Assembly: GCA_963753685.1 (NCBI GenBank)
Contig: CAVWDE010000022.1
Span: forward strand, 124,001 to 188,000
Reading direction: 5' to 3'
Source: DATAOG01 sp963753685
GTDB lineage: Bacteria; Pseudomonadota; Alphaproteobacteria; Geminicoccales; Geminicoccaceae
Length of the DNA: 64,000 nt
Part shown: piece after piece, positions 9,606 to 18,179 of the stretch
Layout of the letters: the number at the start of each line of letters is the position of its first letter
Position numbering within the stretch: the first letter of the stretch is position 1
Notes under the pieces: generated by a model
What the model was told of the DNA's origin: nothing
The model's input: only the letters and a program-made list of their open reading frames with translations
Database searches by the model: none
Position numbers and translations under genes: made by a program

Positions 9606-9944
9606 TCAGAGATCGCGCTTCAGCTTGATCCCGACCGGCTGCTTGGAGTTCTGCCAGACCGGCGGCCCGGCCGGTCCCTGATAGCCCTCGAGCGACCATT
9701 TCGAGCCCAGCTCATGCGACCAGGGCGTGGTCAGGCCGGCGTCCTGCGCGGCCCGGAAGCTGCCCGCGGCCGCGCTGGTCTGGTCGACGTTCAGGAGATC
9801 GACCGGCCGCAGGCTCAAGTCGAGCCCGGTATCCTGGGCCGCCCGAAACGATCCCGGCGCGGCAGGCAGATCCCCGGCCAGGACCGCGACGGTCCCCAGC
9901 AGAAGCGCCAGAACAGACACCGACCACCGCATGCGCATGGCCAT
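9606..9944 (-). CDS. Small secreted protein with an internal duplication
   Basis: A 112-residue product with an N-terminal signal peptide (basic start, S-V-L-A-L-L-L-G-T-V-A-V-L-A-G). Two copies of a short unit follow, S-F-R-A-A-Q-D-x-G-L, about 30 residues apart. The remainder is hydrophilic and aromatic. Three closely spaced ATG codons (9944, 9938, 9932) could each start it. The gene lies between the convergent pilin operon and the divergent thiamine riboswitch, with no partner. I do not recognise the family; probable periplasmic protein. Confidence 0.55.
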   Translation of the reverse strand: MAMRMRWSVSVLALLLGTVAVLAGDLPAAPGSFRAAQDTGLDLSLRPVDLLNVDQTSAAAGSFRAAQDAGLTTPWSHELGSKWSLEGYQGPAGPPVWQNSKQPVGIKLKRDL

Positions 9945-10144
9945 TCCGAACTTCGGGCTCGGTGCGCGAGGACCGTCACCCGGTGCGCGCCACGATGGCG
10001 GCCCCGGGCGCGGCTGTCAAACTCTCCCGCTATCCAGATCCTCCCCACGGCGTCGGCGCGCATCGGCGCGCATCGGCAGCTCGAGATGCGGACCGACCTT
10101 GTCCGGTTGACACAGGGCTGGCGAGGGCTCACCTTGCCCAGCGT

Positions 10145-10231
10145 CGTATCATGCCGGGGTGCCCCAAGCGGGGGCTGAGAGCACACCCGTCGAACCTGAT
10201 CTGGGTCATGCCAGCGAAGGGAGCCGATACG
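10145..10231 (+). promoter_or_regulatory. TPP riboswitch (THI element)
   Basis: All conserved THI-box blocks are present in order: GGGGTGCC, GCTGAGA near 10173-10180, ACCCGTCGAACCTGATCTGG across 10186-10205, then TGCCAGCGAAGGGA. The outer helix P1 closes perfectly, with CGTATC (10145-10150) pairing with GATACG (10226-10231). It lies about 60 bases before thiM, so thiamine pyrophosphate should repress thiMED. Confidence 0.95.
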
Positions 10232-10272
10232 GCCGCCAGGCTCTTCCCCCAAAGTGCTGCAAGCGGCGGTCG

Positions 10273-10286
10273 GCTCCCGAGGGAGC
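10273..10286 (+). promoter_or_regulatory. Predicted Shine-Dalgarno-sequestering hairpin of thiM
   Basis: GCTCC (10273-10277) can pair with GGAGC (10282-10286) around a four-base loop that contains part of the GAGGGAG ribosome binding site. This suggests the riboswitch acts on translation initiation. No T-rich terminator is visible between the aptamer and thiM. Confidence 0.5.
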
Positions 10287-10293
10287 GTCGTCG

Positions 10294-11091
10294 ATGGATC
10301 ATGCTGCCGCGAGTTGGACGAGGCTGCAAGCGCTCCGCCAGCGGGCACCCCTCGTGCACAACATCACCAACTTCGTCTCGATGGAGGTCGTGGCGAACTG
10401 CCTGCTGGCGATCGGCGCCGCGCCGGCGATGGTCCACGCCGAGGCCGAGGTCGAGGACTTCGTCGGAATTGCGAGCGCGCTCGTGGTCAACATCGGGACC
10501 CTGTCGCCGACCTGGGTCGCGGCCATGGAGCGGGCGGCGCTGCGGGCGCGCGCGCTCGCCAAGCCCTGGGTGCTCGATCCGGTCGGCTGCGGCGCCACCC
10601 CCTACCGGACGCGCACCGCCGCCCATCTGGTCGAGCTGCAGCCGAACGTGATCCGCGGCAACGCCTCGGAGCTGCTGGCGCTGGCCGGCGCGGCGCGCGG
10701 GCCGACCCGCGGCGTCGACAGCACCCATGGCTCCGAGGAGGCGATCGAGGCGGCCGCCGACCTCGCCCGCCGCTGGGGCACGGTGGTCGCGGTGACCGGT
10801 GCTGTGGATCAGATCACCGACGGCGAACGTTGGCTCAGGGTGAGCAACGGCGATGTCCGCATGACCAGGGTGACCGCGCTCGGCTGTGCCGCGAGTGCCA
10901 TCATCGGCGCCTTCCTCGTGGTCGAGCCCGACCCGCTGCTGGCGGCCGCGACCGGCCTTGCGGTCTTCGGCCTTGCGGGCGAGCGCGCCGCGGCCGAGAC
11001 GTCTGGGCCCGGCAGCCTGCGCGTCCGGATCGTCGATCAGCTGGCCTTGCTCGACGAGGCGACGGTGCGCGCGGGCGTCCAGATCGCATGA
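10294..11091 (+). CDS. thiM: Hydroxyethylthiazole kinase
   Basis: Salvage kinase that phosphorylates hydroxyethylthiazole for thiamine synthesis in the cytoplasm. The 265-residue product opens with P-L-V-H-N-I-T-N-F-V, the family signature, followed by A-P-A-M-V-H-A. It also has V-L-D-P-V-G-C-G-A, N-x-I-R-G-N-A-S-E and the C-terminal active-site loop A-L-G-C-A-A-S-A (usually A-x-G-C-x-x-G/S). ATG 10294 follows a GAGGGAG site under riboswitch control. The stop overlaps thiE by four bases. It is the first gene of the thiMED salvage operon. Confidence 0.95.
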   Translation: MDHAAASWTRLQALRQRAPLVHNITNFVSMEVVANCLLAIGAAPAMVHAEAEVEDFVGIASALVVNIGTLSPTWVAAMERAALRARALAKPWVLDPVGCGATPYRTRTAAHLVELQPNVIRGNASELLALAGAARGPTRGVDSTHGSEEAIEAAADLARRWGTVVAVTGAVDQITDGERWLRVSNGDVRMTRVTALGCAASAIIGAFLVVEPDPLLAAATGLAVFGLAGERAAAETSGPGSLRVRIVDQLALLDEATVRAGVQIA

Positions 11092-11729
11092 CCCGGCGCG
11101 CCGCCTTCGACCCGACCCTCTACCTGGTGACCGATCCCGATCTCGCTCGCGGACGGCCGCTCGCCGAGCTCGTCGCGGCCGCGCTCAAGGGCGGCGTGAC
11201 GCTCGTGCAGCTGCGCGACAAGGCGGCCGGCGGCCGCGCGCTGCTGGAAGAGGCGCGGGCCTTGAAAGCCCTGCTTGATTCCCTGGGCGTGCCGCTGATC
11301 GTCAACGATCGGGTCGACGTCGCGGTTGCGGCGGGGGCGGCCGGCTGCCACGTCGGCCAGAGCGATCTGCCGGCTGCGGCCGCACGCGCGCTGCTCGGCC
11401 CCGATGCGATCCTCGGCGTTTCGCTCGACCGGGTCGACCAGATCCACAGCATCGATCCCGAGATCGTCGACTACGTCGCCCACGGACCGTTCGCCGCGAC
11501 CCTGACCAAGCCCGACGCCGGGGGTCCGGTCGGTGCGGCCGGCCTCGCCGCGCTGCGCGCGCTGACCGGGCTGCCGCTGGTCGCGATCGGCGGCATCGAC
11601 GCGCGCAACGCCGGCGATGCCGTACGCGCGGGAGCAGATGGCATCGCGGTGGTGAGCGCGATCGTGGCGGCCGCCGACCCGGAGGCGGCGAGCCGGACGC
11701 TCCGCCGCGCGATCGAGGCCGCAAGATGA
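11088..11729 (+). CDS. thiE: Thiamine-phosphate synthase
   Basis: Joins hydroxymethylpyrimidine diphosphate and hydroxyethylthiazole phosphate to give thiamine phosphate. The 213-residue TIM-barrel protein shows L-Y-L-V-T-D at the start, V-T-L-V-Q-L-R-D-K, L-I-V-N-D-R-V-D-V-A, H-V-G-Q-S-D-L-P and the phosphate-binding G-G-I near the end. ATG overlaps the thiM stop (ATGA), and the thiD start overlaps its own stop, so the three proteins are translationally coupled. The usual diphosphate-binding Q-x-R-x-K block is intact, so activity is expected. Confidence 0.95.
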   Translation: MTRRAAFDPTLYLVTDPDLARGRPLAELVAAALKGGVTLVQLRDKAAGGRALLEEARALKALLDSLGVPLIVNDRVDVAVAAGAAGCHVGQSDLPAAAARALLGPDAILGVSLDRVDQIHSIDPEIVDYVAHGPFAATLTKPDAGGPVGAAGLAALRALTGLPLVAIGGIDARNAGDAVRAGADGIAVVSAIVAAADPEAASRTLRRAIEAAR

Positions 11730-12562
11730 CCATCCCCAACATCCTGACCATCGCGGGCTCGGATTCCGGCGGCGGTGCTGGCATCCAGGCCGACCTCAAG
11801 ACCTTTGCCGCACTGCACACCTACGGCTGCTCGGTGATCGCCGCGCTGACCGCCCAGAACACGCAGACGGTGACTGCGATCCACGATGTGCCGCCGGCGT
11901 TCGTGACCGCGCAGCTGGATGCGGTGTTCGACGACATCGAGATCGCCGCGGTCAAGATCGGCATGCTCTCGAGCAGCGCCATCATCGAGGCGGTCGCGGC
12001 CGGGCTCGAGCGCCATCGCGCCCGCAACGTGGTGCTCGACCCGGTGATGGTTGCCAAGAGCGGCGCCCGCCTGCTGCGCGCCGATGCGGTCGAAGCGTTG
12101 AAGGAGCGCCTGCTGCCGCTCGCTACGCTGATCACCCCGAACCTGCCGGAGGCGGGCGACCTGCTCGGGATCGAGGCGCCCCGCGACGAGGCGGGCATGA
12201 TTGCCGCGGCGGCAGCGCTGCGCGCGCTCGGGCCGCGGGCGGTGCTGGTCAAGGGCGGCCACATCGAGGACGGGGACAGCGTCGACATCCTGGACGACGG
12301 CGGCGAGCCTTTGACCCTGGTCGCGCCGCGGATCATCACGCGCAACACCCACGGCACCGGCTGCACGCTGTCCTCGGCGATCGCGGCCCTGCTCGGCAAG
12401 GACCTGCCGCTGCGCGATGCCGTGCGCGCCGCCAAGGCGTATCTCACAGATGCGCTGCGGGCGGCGGACCAGCTTCGGGTCGGCCATGGCCACGGGCCGG
12501 TCCACCATTTCCACGCGCTCTGGCCCGATCCAGCGACCGCGAAGGCCCTCAGCCGACCTTGA
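11726..12562 (+). CDS. thiD: Hydroxymethylpyrimidine/phosphomethylpyrimidine kinase
   Basis: Bifunctional kinase making hydroxymethylpyrimidine diphosphate for ThiE. The 278-residue ribokinase-fold protein has the N-terminal T-I-A-G-S-D-S-G-G-G-A-G-I-Q-A-D signature, V-L-D-P-V-M-V-A-K-S-G, T-P-N-L-P-E-A and the C-terminal N-T-H-G-T-G-C-T-L-S-S-A anion-hole and catalytic Asp-type loop. It is coupled to thiE by ATGA. The 3' end overlaps the convergent cupredoxin gene by 14 bases. Confidence 0.95.
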   Translation: MTIPNILTIAGSDSGGGAGIQADLKTFAALHTYGCSVIAALTAQNTQTVTAIHDVPPAFVTAQLDAVFDDIEIAAVKIGMLSSSAIIEAVAAGLERHRARNVVLDPVMVAKSGARLLRADAVEALKERLLPLATLITPNLPEAGDLLGIEAPRDEAGMIAAAAALRALGPRAVLVKGGHIEDGDSVDILDDGGEPLTLVAPRIITRNTHGTGCTLSSAIAALLGKDLPLRDAVRAAKAYLTDALRAADQLRVGHGHGPVHHFHALWPDPATAKALSRP

Positions 12563-12917
12563 TCGTCCCGACCATGTGCGGATGCAGCGAGCAGAAATAC
12601 CGGTAGCTGCCGGCCCTCTCGAAGGTGAAGGAGAAGCTGTCGTCGGTGTCGAGGGCGTGCGACTTGAATGCGCCATCGGTGCTGGTGACCGTGTGCGGGA
12701 TGTCATCGTGGTTGGTCCAGATCACCGTCGTGCCAGGGGCCACCTTGAGCTCGGCCGGCGCGAAGGCGAAGTTGTCGATGCTGACCCTCGCCGTCTCGGC
12801 GGCGGGCGCCAAGCGGCCGGCCGAGACGATCATGATGACCGTGGTCCCGGCGATGAGCGCGGCGCGCAGCACCATGCGCCGCGCGAGCGGCCGCAGGCAG
12901 GCGATCGGATCGGACAT
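12549..12917 (-). CDS. Exported plastocyanin/amicyanin-like blue-copper protein
   Basis: A 122-residue cupredoxin. An N-terminal membrane or Tat-like segment (L-A-R-R-M-V-L-R then a hydrophobic run to about residue 34) precedes the domain. Type 1 copper ligands can be placed at His75 (I-P-H-T-V), Cys109, His112 and Met115 (Y-F-C-S-L-H-P-H-M), so copper binding and electron transfer in the periplasm are likely. It lies 65 bases downstream of the metallophosphoesterase on the same strand and probably shares its transcript. Convergent with thiD, overlapping by 14 bases. Confidence 0.85.
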   Translation of the reverse strand: MSDPIACLRPLARRMVLRAALIAGTTVIMIVSAGRLAPAAETARVSIDNFAFAPAELKVAPGTTVIWTNHDDIPHTVTSTDGAFKSHALDTDDSFSFTFERAGSYRYFCSLHPHMVGTIKVG

Positions 12918-12982
12918 GCGAAGGCTCCTCCAGGGGCCGCCCCGGGCGGCCCCCTCGCAAGATGTTTCGGGCAGCTGGGCGT

Positions 12983-13948
12983 TCAGGCAGCCGGCTGGTC
13001 GAGCGGGTGATCGATGACCGCGAGACGGCCCTGGCCGGGGACGAAGCTCACGTCCGTGATGCCGAGCAGATGGCGCAGCTGATCGGCCGGCACCTTGAGC
13101 GGTCCCGGGCCCTTCGCGGTGCCGGGCGCCGGCTGCGGGAAGGCGGTCGACATCGCGGTGTGGAACGCGATATGGCCCTCGACCTTCTGCATCACCTGGT
13201 GAATGTGGCCGTTCAAGACCGTGACCGAGCCGAACCGCTTGAGATAGCCGAGCGCGCGGGCGGCATCCGAGGTGCCCCAGCCCCACTCGGGGTAGACGCT
13301 CCACAACGGGATGTGGGCGAACACCACGATCGGCGTGCTGGCGGCGAGCGGGGCGACGTCGCCCTCGAGCCACTCCAGCTGCTCGTCGCCGAGGTTGCCC
13401 AGGCCCCCCGCCTTGAGGTTGACGACGTTGACCAGGCCGATGAAGTGCACGCCGTTCTGGTCGAAACTGTACCAGCCCTGGCCGTTGGTGCCCTGGCCGT
13501 GGCGGTCGAGGAAGCTCTTGCCGTCGTCCTCGAGCACGTCGTGCTCGCCCGGGACGAAGTGGACGCGCTCGGTCCTGATGTCCTGGAGGACCGCGGCGGC
13601 GAGGTCGAACTGGTCGGGCTTCGAGAGGTGGGTGATGTCGCCCGTATGCAGCACGAAAGCAGGGCGCGCAGGCATCCGGTTGATGCGCTCGACCGCCTGG
13701 CGCAGGGTCGCGCTGACGTCGGGGTTGGCCTCCTTGGCAAAGCCGATGTGGCTGTCGCTGATCTGGAGGAAGCTGAGGCTCGAGGTGGCGGCGGCGGTTG
13801 CCGCCTCGGCGGTCTCGATCCGGAACGATCGGGGCACCCCGCCCGCGATCGTCCAGAGCACGCCGCTGCCGGCCCAGAGCATGCACTTGAGGAGGCTGCG
13901 GCGGGCAACGCCCTCGTCCTGCGGGAGGGTCTCGGTCTCGTTCGCCAT
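12983..13948 (-). CDS. Tat-exported metallophosphoesterase
   Basis: A 321-residue calcineurin-like phosphoesterase. The start at 13948 gives a Tat signal (A-R-R-S-L-L-K, then a hydrophobic segment to about residue 38); a start at 14116 would bury it. Metal-site motifs appear in order: I-S-D-S-H-I-G-F, H-T-G-D-I-T-H-L, P-G-E-H-D (Glu replaces the usual Asn of GNHD), F-A-H-I-P-L and N-G-H-I-H-Q. A periplasmic phosphodiesterase or phosphatase is expected; substrate unknown. It is divergent from the ECF sigma gene and upstream of the cupredoxin, which suggests it is a target of that sigma factor. The His/Glu swap in the third motif is worth noting. Confidence 0.85.
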   Translation of the reverse strand: MANETETLPQDEGVARRSLLKCMLWAGSGVLWTIAGGVPRSFRIETAEAATAAATSSLSFLQISDSHIGFAKEANPDVSATLRQAVERINRMPARPAFVLHTGDITHLSKPDQFDLAAAVLQDIRTERVHFVPGEHDVLEDDGKSFLDRHGQGTNGQGWYSFDQNGVHFIGLVNVVNLKAGGLGNLGDEQLEWLEGDVAPLAASTPIVVFAHIPLWSVYPEWGWGTSDAARALGYLKRFGSVTVLNGHIHQVMQKVEGHIAFHTAMSTAFPQPAPGTAKGPGPLKVPADQLRHLLGITDVSFVPGQGRLAVIDHPLDQPAA

Positions 13949-14005
13949 GTTCGGGCTCCGGTCTGGAGGTTGTCTGACCCCCCGCCCTACCGGTGCGCGC
14001 TCGCC

Positions 14006-14014
14006 TTTATTCCC
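14006..14014 (-). promoter_or_regulatory. Possible ECF-type -35 element before the metallophosphoesterase gene
   Basis: On the minus strand GGGAATAAA lies about 58 bases before the metallophosphoesterase start, in the spacer it shares with the ECF sigma gene. GGAAT-like -35 boxes are common for ECF sigma factors. A matching -10 is not clear in the GC-rich sequence that follows, so this is a candidate only. Confidence 0.3.
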
Positions 14015-14139
14015 GGCGTGGATATGAGCTTGCCGGCCGCCGGCGGCAGGGCATCTTGTCGGGCGGCGGGAATGAACCATGCGGGCTGCGAGTCTTGAGA
14101 GGCGCGAGACCGCCACCGCACCAGACCCGGGCTGCCTGC

Positions 14140-14688
14140 TTGACCGAACCCGAGCTCCTGCGCGGCTTCGAGGCGACGGTGCTGCCGCACCTCGATGCCG
14201 CCTACAACCTGGCGCGCTGGCTGACCCGCAGCCACGACGATGCCGAGGACGTGGTCCAGGAGGCCTGTCTGCGCGCCTTTCGATATTACCGGGGCTTCCA
14301 TGGCGACAACGCGCGCACCTGGCTGCTGACCATCGTCCGCCATACCTGCTTCACGTGGCTGAGGAATAACCGCGGGCGGCGGGAGGTCCCGCTTCTCGAC
14401 GACGACCAGTACGAGGACGAGGATGACGGCGGCGCCGTCGGCAGCGGTGGCGACGATCCGGAGACGATCGCGATCCAGAGCGCCGATCGCGCTTTGCTCA
14501 ACCGGCTGATCGGCGAGCTGCCGCTGCCCTTTCGCGAGGTTCTGGTGCTGCGTGAAGTGGAGGATCTGGCCTACAAGGAGATCGCCGAGGTGGTGGCGGT
14601 ACCGATCGGCACGGTCATGTCGCGGCTCTCGCGCGCACGGCGTCTGCTGCAGCGCGCCTATGCCGCGCACACGACGAGGGAGAATTGA
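14140..14688 (+). CDS. ECF-type RNA polymerase sigma factor
   Basis: About 182 residues from TTG 14140. Region 2 is clear (Y-N-L-A-R-W-L-T-R-S-H-D-D-A-E-D-V-V-Q-E). An acidic linker follows, then region 4 (L-P-L-P-F-R-E-V-L-V-L-R-E-V-E, ending I-G-T-V-M-S-R-L-S-R-A-R). Regions 1.2 and 3 are absent, as in ECF sigmas. Start is uncertain: a GTG at 13993 would add about 49 low-complexity residues, so I prefer the TTG at the start of the conserved fold although no strong ribosome binding site is seen. The stop overlaps the anti-sigma gene. It probably activates its own operon and the divergent metallophosphoesterase/cupredoxin pair. Confidence 0.88.
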   Translation: MTEPELLRGFEATVLPHLDAAYNLARWLTRSHDDAEDVVQEACLRAFRYYRGFHGDNARTWLLTIVRHTCFTWLRNNRGRREVPLLDDDQYEDEDDGGAVGSGGDDPETIAIQSADRALLNRLIGELPLPFREVLVLREVEDLAYKEIAEVVAVPIGTVMSRLSRARRLLQRAYAAHTTREN

Positions 14689-15471
14689 GCTTGGACTGCG
14701 CCGAGCTGCAGGGTCTGGTCGGTGCGGCCGTCGACGGCGAGCTCGATCCGGCGCGGCGCCGGGCGTTCGAGCATCACCTGCAGGGCTGCGCGGCCTGCCA
14801 GGCGGCGCACGAGGCGCAAGCCGCGCTCAGCGCGGCCGTGCGCGCCTCGGCCGATCGCTTCACCGCCTCGGAGGCCTTGCATTCACGGGTCCGGGCGACC
14901 CTCGCCGAAGCGGCGACGCCGGCGCCGGCCTTGTCGCGTTTCGGGCGCCGGTTCTGGACCTGGCTCGGCGCCGGCTCGGCCGCCGCCGGAGCGGCCATGC
15001 TGGCTGCCAGCCTCGCGCTGTTCCTGGCGGTGCCGAGCGCCCAGGATCGCCTCGGCCAGGAGATCGTCGCCGCCCACATCCGCTCGCTCATGGTCGACCA
15101 TCTGGCCGATGTCCCCTCGTCCGACCGGCATACGGTCAAGCCCTGGTTCAACGGCCGGCTGGATCTGTCGCCGCCGGTCGCCGACCTCGCCGCGGACGGC
15201 TATCCGCTGATCGGCGGCCGGCTCGACTACCTCGACCGGCGGCCGGTCGCGGCGCTCGTCTACAAGCACCGCCAGCACGTCATCAATCTGTTCGTCTGGC
15301 CCGAGCCGGGCAGCGGATCAGCCTCGCCCCGCCTGACCGAGCGCCAGGGCTACAACCTCCTGCACTGGACCCGGCCGGGGCTCGACCTTGTGGGCGGTCT
15401 CGGACCTCAATCCGACCGAGCTCGAGGACTTCCAGCGCCTGCTCGAGGCCAAATGGGCGACCGGCGGCTGA
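14685..15471 (+). CDS. Zinc-binding anti-sigma factor (frameshift near 15391)
   Basis: Membrane anti-sigma factor. The N-terminus has the zinc anti-sigma motif H-H-L-Q-G-C-A-A-C-Q near residues 26-35. One transmembrane helix (A-G-S-A-A-A-G-A-A-M-L-A-A-S-L-A-L-F-L-A-V) follows, then a periplasmic domain of about 140 residues. TTG 14685 overlaps the sigma stop, so the pair is translationally coupled. As printed the frame reads through near 15391 into tenA. Removing one base there gives a natural ending (W-A-V-S-D-L-N-P-T-E-L-E-D-F...) with TGA at 15469-15471 and about 261 residues. It should hold the sigma factor inactive until an envelope signal releases it. Confidence 0.8.
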
Positions 15472-15524
15472 GGACGTGGCCCGCAACCGACCTCGATCCA
15501 AGATCCTGGGAGGGAGGGATCGCC

Positions 15525-16187
15525 ATGAGCTTTACCAAAGAGGCCTGGTCGCAGATCGGGCCGCTCTACGCCAAGATCCTCGAGCTGCCGTTCAACCGGG
15601 AGCTCGCGGCCGGCACCCTCGCGCGCGAGCGCTTCATCTTCTACATGCTCCAGGATGCGCACTATCTCGTCCAGTTCGCGCGCGCGCTCGCGGTCACCGC
15701 CGCGCGCGCCCCGGACGCCGAGGCGTTGATCCAGTTTGCCGGCAGCGCGCGGGCGGCGGTGGTGGTCGAGCGCGCCCTGCACGAGGGCTTCTTCAAGGAC
15801 TTCGGCATCGCGCCGGCGGAGGCGGCCGCGACCCTGCCGTCGCCGACCTGCGCGCATTACACCCACTACCTGCTGGCGCAGGCCTACAACGCGCCCTACG
15901 AGGTCGCGGTCGCGGCCCTCCTGCCCTGCTTTTGGATCTATGGGGAGGTCGGCAAGCATCTGCTCGCGATCGCCGCGCCGGACAACCCCTATCAGGCCTG
16001 GATCGACACCTATGCCGATGAGGCCTTTGCCGACGGCGTCCGCAAGGTCATCCGGCTCACCGACCAGCTGGCCGAGGCGGCCACGCCCGCCGTGCGGGCG
16101 CAGATGCACGAGGCCTTCGTGCGCGCCTCCCAGCTCGAATGGATGTTCTGGGACAGCGCCTGGCGCCGCGAGACCTGGCCGGTCTAG
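15525..16187 (+). CDS. tenA: TenA-family thiaminase II
   Basis: A 220-residue all-helical TenA protein, which hydrolyses aminopyrimidine breakdown products of thiamine so that hydroxymethylpyrimidine can be reused. The likely nucleophile is Cys135 in A-A-L-L-P-C-F-W-I-Y-G-E, at the same position as in Bacillus subtilis TenA. Y-N-A-P-Y and L-E-W-M-F-W-D near the C-terminus match the family. ATG 15525 has a strong GGGAGGGAGG site. It follows the anti-sigma gene by 53 bases and may be in the sigma operon. With thiMED 3 kb away it completes a thiamine salvage set. Confidence 0.9.
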   Translation: MSFTKEAWSQIGPLYAKILELPFNRELAAGTLARERFIFYMLQDAHYLVQFARALAVTAARAPDAEALIQFAGSARAAVVVERALHEGFFKDFGIAPAEAAATLPSPTCAHYTHYLLAQAYNAPYEVAVAALLPCFWIYGEVGKHLLAIAAPDNPYQAWIDTYADEAFADGVRKVIRLTDQLAEAATPAVRAQMHEAFVRASQLEWMFWDSAWRRETWPV

Positions 16188-16272
16188 CCGCTGACTGACG
16201 CCGCGGCATTGCCTCGCCGGTCCGACCCTTGCTATAGCCAAGCCCGCGTCTTTCTGGAGGGTCACGAACCCG

Positions 16273-17234
16273 ATGCAGGCCCTGCTGCGCCCGGCGCTCG
16301 ACAGTATCCTCGTGAAGCTCACGCGGTTCATCGTCCTGAAGCCCCTGTTCTTCCTGCCGACGGACCGGAGAATCCGGGCCGAGCGGTGGTTGCGCGGGCG
16401 CGAGCAGGCGAAAAAGCTCGCCCGGGCGGACTGCGTGGTCGTGTCGTTCGGCAAGAGCGGGCGGACCTGGCTGCGCGTGATGCTGTCGCGCTTCTACCAG
16501 CTCCGGCACGGGCTCGCCGAGCGCCATCTGCTCGGCTTCGACAATCTGCACCTGCGCAACCAGCGCGATCCCCAGGATCTTCTTCACCCACGACAACTAT
16601 ACCAAGGACTACACCGGCAACGCCGACAGCAAGGCCGACTACTACGGCAAGAAGGTGGTGCTGCTGGTCCGCCACCCGGCCGACGTCGCGGTCTCGCAAT
16701 ATCAGCAGTGGCGGCACCGCATGCGGCCGAACAAGAAGACCCTGAACGCCTATCCCGAGCATGACGAGACGGTCTCGCTCGCCGAGTTCGTGATCGAGCG
16801 GCCGGCGGGCCTGGGCAAGGTGATCGACTTCATGAACGGCTGGGCGCGCGAGATGCCCCGCCTGCCGCAGCTGCTGGTGGTCCGCTACGAGGACCTGCGC
16901 GCCCGGCCCGAGGCGACGCTGGGCGAGCTCCTGACCTTCATGGGCACGCCGGGGACGCAGGACGAGGTCCGCGCGGCGGTCGAGTTCGCCTCGTTCGAGA
17001 ACATGCAGCGGCTGGAGGCCAGGCGGACCTTCTGGTTGAGCGGTGGTCACATGCTGCCCAGGGACCGCGAGCAATCCCCAGTCCTTCAAAGTCCGCCGCG
17101 GCAAGGTCGGCGGCTACCGCGATGATTTCTCGGCGGCCGAAATCCGGCGGATCGAGGCGGTGATCCAGGCCGAGCTGGACCCGGTGTTCGGCTACGGCGA
17201 CGCCAGCCAGCCGGCCCACGCCGCCAGCGCCTGA
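16273..17234 (+). CDS. Sulfotransferase-domain protein (two frameshifts, near 16574 and 17080)
   Basis: PAPS-dependent sulfotransferase family. The 5'-phosphosulfate loop reads F-G-K-S-G-R-T-W-L, the 3'-phosphate loop R-H-P-A-D-V-A-V-S-Q-Y, and the C-terminal R-R-G-K-V-G-G-Y matches the family R-x-G-x-x-G motif. Two breaks both lie in CCCC runs and both are repaired by removing one C: R-D-P-R-I-F-F-T-H at about 16574, and E-Q-S-Q-S-F-K-V at about 17080. Corrected length is about 320 residues. With all three motifs present, the gene is probably intact in the organism. There is no neighbouring PAPS synthesis gene, so the acceptor (lipid, polysaccharide or small molecule) is unknown. Confidence 0.75.
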
Positions 17235-17308
17235 TTCCGCCCCGCTACCGGCCCGCGCCGCGGCGCCCGGCGCTGGCGACCGGCTCCGGGCGGGGCCATA
17301 TCCGTCTC

Positions 17309-18142
17309 ATGGACGACGCAAGGGCGGCAGCCGGGATTGAGGTTCCGCGGTCGTGCTACCGCGAGTTCCGGCCCGCGCCGGCGCTTGCGGCGCATGTGCT
17401 GTGCTTCTGGGCGCAGGCGATCGGCGATGGCCGGAGCGGGCATCCGCACCGGGTGCTGCCCGATGGCTGCGTCGACATCGTCTGGATCGGCGCGGCGCCG
17501 CCGGCGGTGGCCGGTCCGGCAACCCGCCCCGTGATCGTGGACCTGCCGCCGCGCACGATCGTGGTCGGCGTCCGCTGCCATCCCGGCACGGCCCCCGCGC
17601 TGCTCGGCCTGCCGGCGGCCGAGCTCCTGGACCGGGAGGTCCCGCTCGGGCAGGTCTGGGGCCGGAGCGCCGACGAGCTGTCGGCGCGGATCGGCGCGGA
17701 GGCGACGGTCGCGGACAAGCTCGCGCTCGCCGAGGCGGCGCTCGCCGCGCGCGCGAGCGAAGCCCGGCCGGCGGATCCTCTGGTCGCCGCCGCCGTCCGC
17801 TGGCTTGCCCGTCATCCGGGCGGGCCGGTCGAGCGCCTGAGCGAGCTTCTGGACATCGGCAGCCGGCAGCTGCGCCGGCGCTTTCGGGCGAGCGTCGGCT
17901 ACGGCCCCAAGACCTTGCAGCGCGTGCTGCGCCTGCAGCGGGTGCTGGCGCTCGCCGGCCGCGGCGCGGGGGCGCGCGGGCTGGCAGCACTCGCGGCCGA
18001 TGCCGGCTACGCCGATCAGGCGCACATGACCCGCGAGCTCGCAGCACTCACCGGTCGCGTGCCGACGGCGCTGCTCGCCAACCCCGGCAGCACGCTTGCG
18101 ATGTCCGATTTGTTCAAGACCATGGCCGACGCCGCCGCCTAG
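17309..18142 (+). CDS. AraC-family transcriptional regulator
   Basis: A 277-residue protein. The N-terminal ligand-type domain contains H-R-V-L-P-D-G-C-V-D-I-V-W, typical of the DUF6597-like domain in AraC regulators. The C-terminal AraC domain carries two helix-turn-helix units, R-L-S-E-L-L-D-I-G-S-R-Q-L-R-R-R-F and A-L-A-A-D-A-G-Y-A-D-Q-A-H-M-T-R-E. It sits 38 bases before the VOC gene on the same strand and probably shares its transcript. Its effector and targets are unknown. Confidence 0.88.
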   Translation: MDDARAAAGIEVPRSCYREFRPAPALAAHVLCFWAQAIGDGRSGHPHRVLPDGCVDIVWIGAAPPAVAGPATRPVIVDLPPRTIVVGVRCHPGTAPALLGLPAAELLDREVPLGQVWGRSADELSARIGAEATVADKLALAEAALAARASEARPADPLVAAAVRWLARHPGGPVERLSELLDIGSRQLRRRFRASVGYGPKTLQRVLRLQRVLALAGRGAGARGLAALAADAGYADQAHMTRELAALTGRVPTALLANPGSTLAMSDLFKTMADAAA

Positions 18143-18179
18143 GATCGGCGCTCATCTGGCAACAGAGGGAGATGCGGCC

